A stretch of DNA of 34,456 nucleotides, from NCBI GenBank assembly GCA_012839205.1, contig DUNT01000003.1:1-34456 (forward strand), given 5' to 3'. A program made the translations under genes and the position numbers. Of this stretch, positions 32,801 to 34,456 are shown in pieces. Below the pieces are notes generated by a model. The model was not told the origin of the DNA. It did not search any database and saw nothing but the letters and a program-made list of their open reading frames with translations. The DNA comes from Clostridiaceae bacterium (lineage in GTDB: Bacteria; Bacillota; Clostridia; DSM-8532). The first letter of the stretch is position 1; each line of letters begins with the position of its first letter.

Positions 32801-33916
32801 ATGATTATCGGCGTACCTAAGGAGATTAAGAATAATGAATTCAGGGTAGGGATTACACCTGCCGGAGTTTTAGCATTAAAAAAAGCAAATCATGAGATTC
32901 TTATAGAAAAAAATGCAGGCATCGGAAGCGGTATTAGTGATGAAGCATATGTAAATGCTGGTGCTAAGATAGTTGAGTCAGCCGCAGAAATTTATCAAAA
33001 CGCAGGTTTGATAGTGAAGGTTAAAGAGCCGGTAGAAGAGGAGTATAATCTTTTAAAACCCGGTTCGGCTATTTTTACATACTTGCATCTTGCCCCGGAT
33101 AAAAAATTGACCCAAATACTCCTGGAAAAAGAAATTACAGGAATAGCCTATGAAACTGTACAGCTGCAAAGCGGTTATCTTCCGCTGCTGGCGCCAATGA
33201 GCGAAGTTGCAGGCCGTATGTCGGTTCAGATAGGGGCTAATCTATTGCAAAAAAACAATGGCGGACTTGGGACCTTGCTGGGAGGAGTTCCCGGAGTCCC
33301 CGGAGTTAATGTAGTTATTGTGGGAGGCGGCATAGTGGGAGCAAATGCAGCCAGAATGGCAGCAGGATTAGGAGCCCATGTGGTAGTTCTGGACATCCGC
33401 AAACAGCGGCTCAACTACATTGACGAAACCTTTGCCGGACGAGTCTCCACAATGTATAGCAACGAATACAATTTGAGCAAGGTTTTAAAGAGAGCTGATC
33501 TTGTAATCAGTACTGTTTTGATACCCGGAGGCCGTGCTCCTAAAGTAATTACCGAAGAAATGGTTAAATCAATGAAACCGGGGTCTGTAATAGTTGATGT
33601 GGCTATAGATCAGGGGGGGTCGGTAGAAACAATTCCTCATGCTACAACTCATAAGGATCCGGTTATTGTGAAACATGGGGTGCTGCATTACGCAGTTGCC
33701 AATATTCCCGGTGCTGTACCTAAAACAGCTACCTACGCTCTTTCAGGAATGACGCTGCCATATATCTTGAAGATGGCCGATATGGGAATAAAAGAGGCTA
33801 TGATGAAGGATTATGCATTGTTACTGGGTCTTAACACATACAAGGGTTGTATAACATGCCATGGTGTTGCTGAGGCGCAAGGCCTGGAATACATTGATCC
33901 AAGAATAATACTATAA
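32801..33916 (+). CDS. ald: Alanine dehydrogenase
   Basis: Ald interconverts L-alanine and pyruvate plus ammonia with NAD(H). In spore-formers it supports alanine use during sporulation. The 371 residues match the family: MIIGVPKEIKNNEFRVGITP with the substrate arginine R15, IVKVKEP with lysine K75, FTYLHLAPD with catalytic histidine H96, the NAD loop VVIVGGGIVGANAARMAAGLGA, VDVAIDQGGSVETI, and the MTLPYIL tail. The ATG at 32786 would add five residues; GAGGT (32790-32794) favours the ATG at 32801. It is divergent from the alpha-2-macroglobulin-like gene. Confidence 0.97.
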   Translation: MIIGVPKEIKNNEFRVGITPAGVLALKKANHEILIEKNAGIGSGISDEAYVNAGAKIVESAAEIYQNAGLIVKVKEPVEEEYNLLKPGSAIFTYLHLAPDKKLTQILLEKEITGIAYETVQLQSGYLPLLAPMSEVAGRMSVQIGANLLQKNNGGLGTLLGGVPGVPGVNVVIVGGGIVGANAARMAAGLGAHVVVLDIRKQRLNYIDETFAGRVSTMYSNEYNLSKVLKRADLVISTVLIPGGRAPKVITEEMVKSMKPGSVIVDVAIDQGGSVETIPHATTHKDPVIVKHGVLHYAVANIPGAVPKTATYALSGMTLPYILKMADMGIKEAMMKDYALLLGLNTYKGCITCHGVAEAQGLEYIDPRIIL

Positions 33917-33966
33917 TATGTATTCTACATTCTTCCACAAATATCCAGATAAAACTCCCGTTTTTA

Positions 33967-33995
33967 TTGAAATTTTACAAGAATCATGATAGAAT
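33967..33995 (+). promoter_or_regulatory. Candidate sigma-A promoter of the chemoreceptor-like gene
   Basis: TTGAAA (33967-33972), a 17-bp spacer and TAGAAT (33990-33995), 42 bp before the ATG. Confidence 0.55.
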
Positions 33996-34037
33996 GATTG
34001 ATAATAAAATCGAATTATTAGGTAGGATAGGATTATT

Positions 34038-34456
34038 ATGAAATTATCTGCAAAAAGGCCGAAATCAACTCATTCTTCGTCAAAAAAAGCGCCAAAAAAA
34101 GATAAAGTCAAAAAGTCTGGAGTGTTTTCAAGTATAAAAACTAAATTAATTGCATGCTTTATAATTTGTATAATACCAACATTATTAGTCGGAATTATAT
34201 CGTACAACAGCGCTTTTAGTGCCGTTAAGGATACTGCATCATCGGCGATATTGCAAACAATGCAGCAGACTAATGAGAAACTTGCAATAACGCTTGATAA
34301 TGTTGAAAGCTTATCTTCTCAAATAATGTTAAGTTCCCAATTAAGAGATTACTTTTCATATACTGATGATGGTGACACTACATTATTTGAAATACAATCT
34401 GCTACCAACTTAAATGATGACTTAAACAGTCTCACAAATGTAAATAAATACCTGGA
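34038..34456 (+). CDS. N-terminal part of a membrane sensor, probably a methyl-accepting chemotaxis protein (3' truncated)
   Basis: The frame is open to the window end (139 residues seen). A long basic, Ser/Lys-rich cytoplasmic start (MKLSAKRPKSTHSSSKK, then APKKDKVKK) precedes a membrane helix at about residues 37-57 (LIACFIICIIPTLLVGIIS). The start of an extracellular sensor domain follows: SSAILQTMQQTNEKLAITLDNVESLSSQIMLSSQLRDYFSY. This layout is typical of dCache chemoreceptors, but a histidine kinase or diguanylate cyclase with the same sensor cannot be ruled out without the C-terminus. AGGATAGGA precedes the ATG. Confidence 0.7.
   Translation, partial: MKLSAKRPKSTHSSSKKAPKKDKVKKSGVFSSIKTKLIACFIICIIPTLLVGIISYNSAFSAVKDTASSAILQTMQQTNEKLAITLDNVESLSSQIMLSSQLRDYFSYTDDGDTTLFEIQSATNLNDDLNSLTNVNKYL

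Overview
This window looks like the chromosome of an endospore-forming, low-G+C Firmicute of class Clostridia. The sporulation genes (spoIIE, spoVG, spoVAC-AD-AE, spoIIR), the AT-rich promoters, the strong GGAGG ribosome-binding sites and the frequent TTG/GTG starts all fit. The gene mix recalls the Ruminiclostridium/Acetivibrio group, but that is an inference. I see no rRNA, tRNA, prophage, insertion sequence or CRISPR array. Nearly every gene is chromosomal housekeeping or sporulation.

Layout. (1) 1-2738: the 3' end of a NarL-type response regulator, then spoIIE. (2) 2741-4135, minus strand: murC, convergent with spoIIE with only 2 bp between the stop codons. (3) 4443-7747: spoVG with its own terminator, then a GlmU-like gene, prs and pth, ending in a hairpin terminator. 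(4) 8103-10470: guaB and an unrecognised 276-residue protein. (5) 10564-15549: greA, lysS, a J-domain-like membrane protein, then an RsbV / RsbW-like / SigB-like / second RsbW-type kinase cluster. (6) 15949-18318: a Clp ATPase with an N-terminal zinc finger. (7) 18586-20593: a tiny membrane protein overlapping spoVAC, then spoVAD and spoVAE. (8) 20703-23983: a membrane-anchored DUF4015-type putative glycoside hydrolase, uppP and tsaD. (9) 23984-25523: a repeat-rich stretch around a minus-strand lytic transglycosylase, including a cluster of DnaA-box-like 9-mers. (10) 25524-26957: spoIIR and an RluD-type pseudouridine synthase. (11) 26950-32629, minus strand: a GyrI-like protein and a 1662-residue alpha-2-macroglobulin-like protein. 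(12) 32801-34456: alanine dehydrogenase and the start of a chemoreceptor-like sensor.

Themes. Cell-wall precursor supply (murC, glmU-like, uppP), wall processing (lytic transglycosylase) and nucleotide supply (prs, guaB) are interleaved with forespore and spore genes. Partner-switching control appears twice: SpoIIE, the phosphatase that activates sigma-F, and the SigB-like cluster.

Observations most worth following: (a) the SigB-like cluster, in which the RsbW homologue next to the sigma factor has lost its ATP-binding motifs while an intact kinase lies downstream behind a possible SigB-type promoter; (b) a GlmU homologue whose acetyltransferase half is intact but whose uridylyltransferase motifs are eroded; (c) a family of TGTCATYCTGAGCG...CGAAGRATCT palindromes, with arm covariation and tandem arrays at about 21-bp and 32-bp periods; (d) the DnaA-box cluster at 24263-24344; (e) a small membrane protein whose Shine-Dalgarno sits inside a long hairpin before spoVAC; (f) an alpha-2-macroglobulin-like protein without the thioester cysteine.
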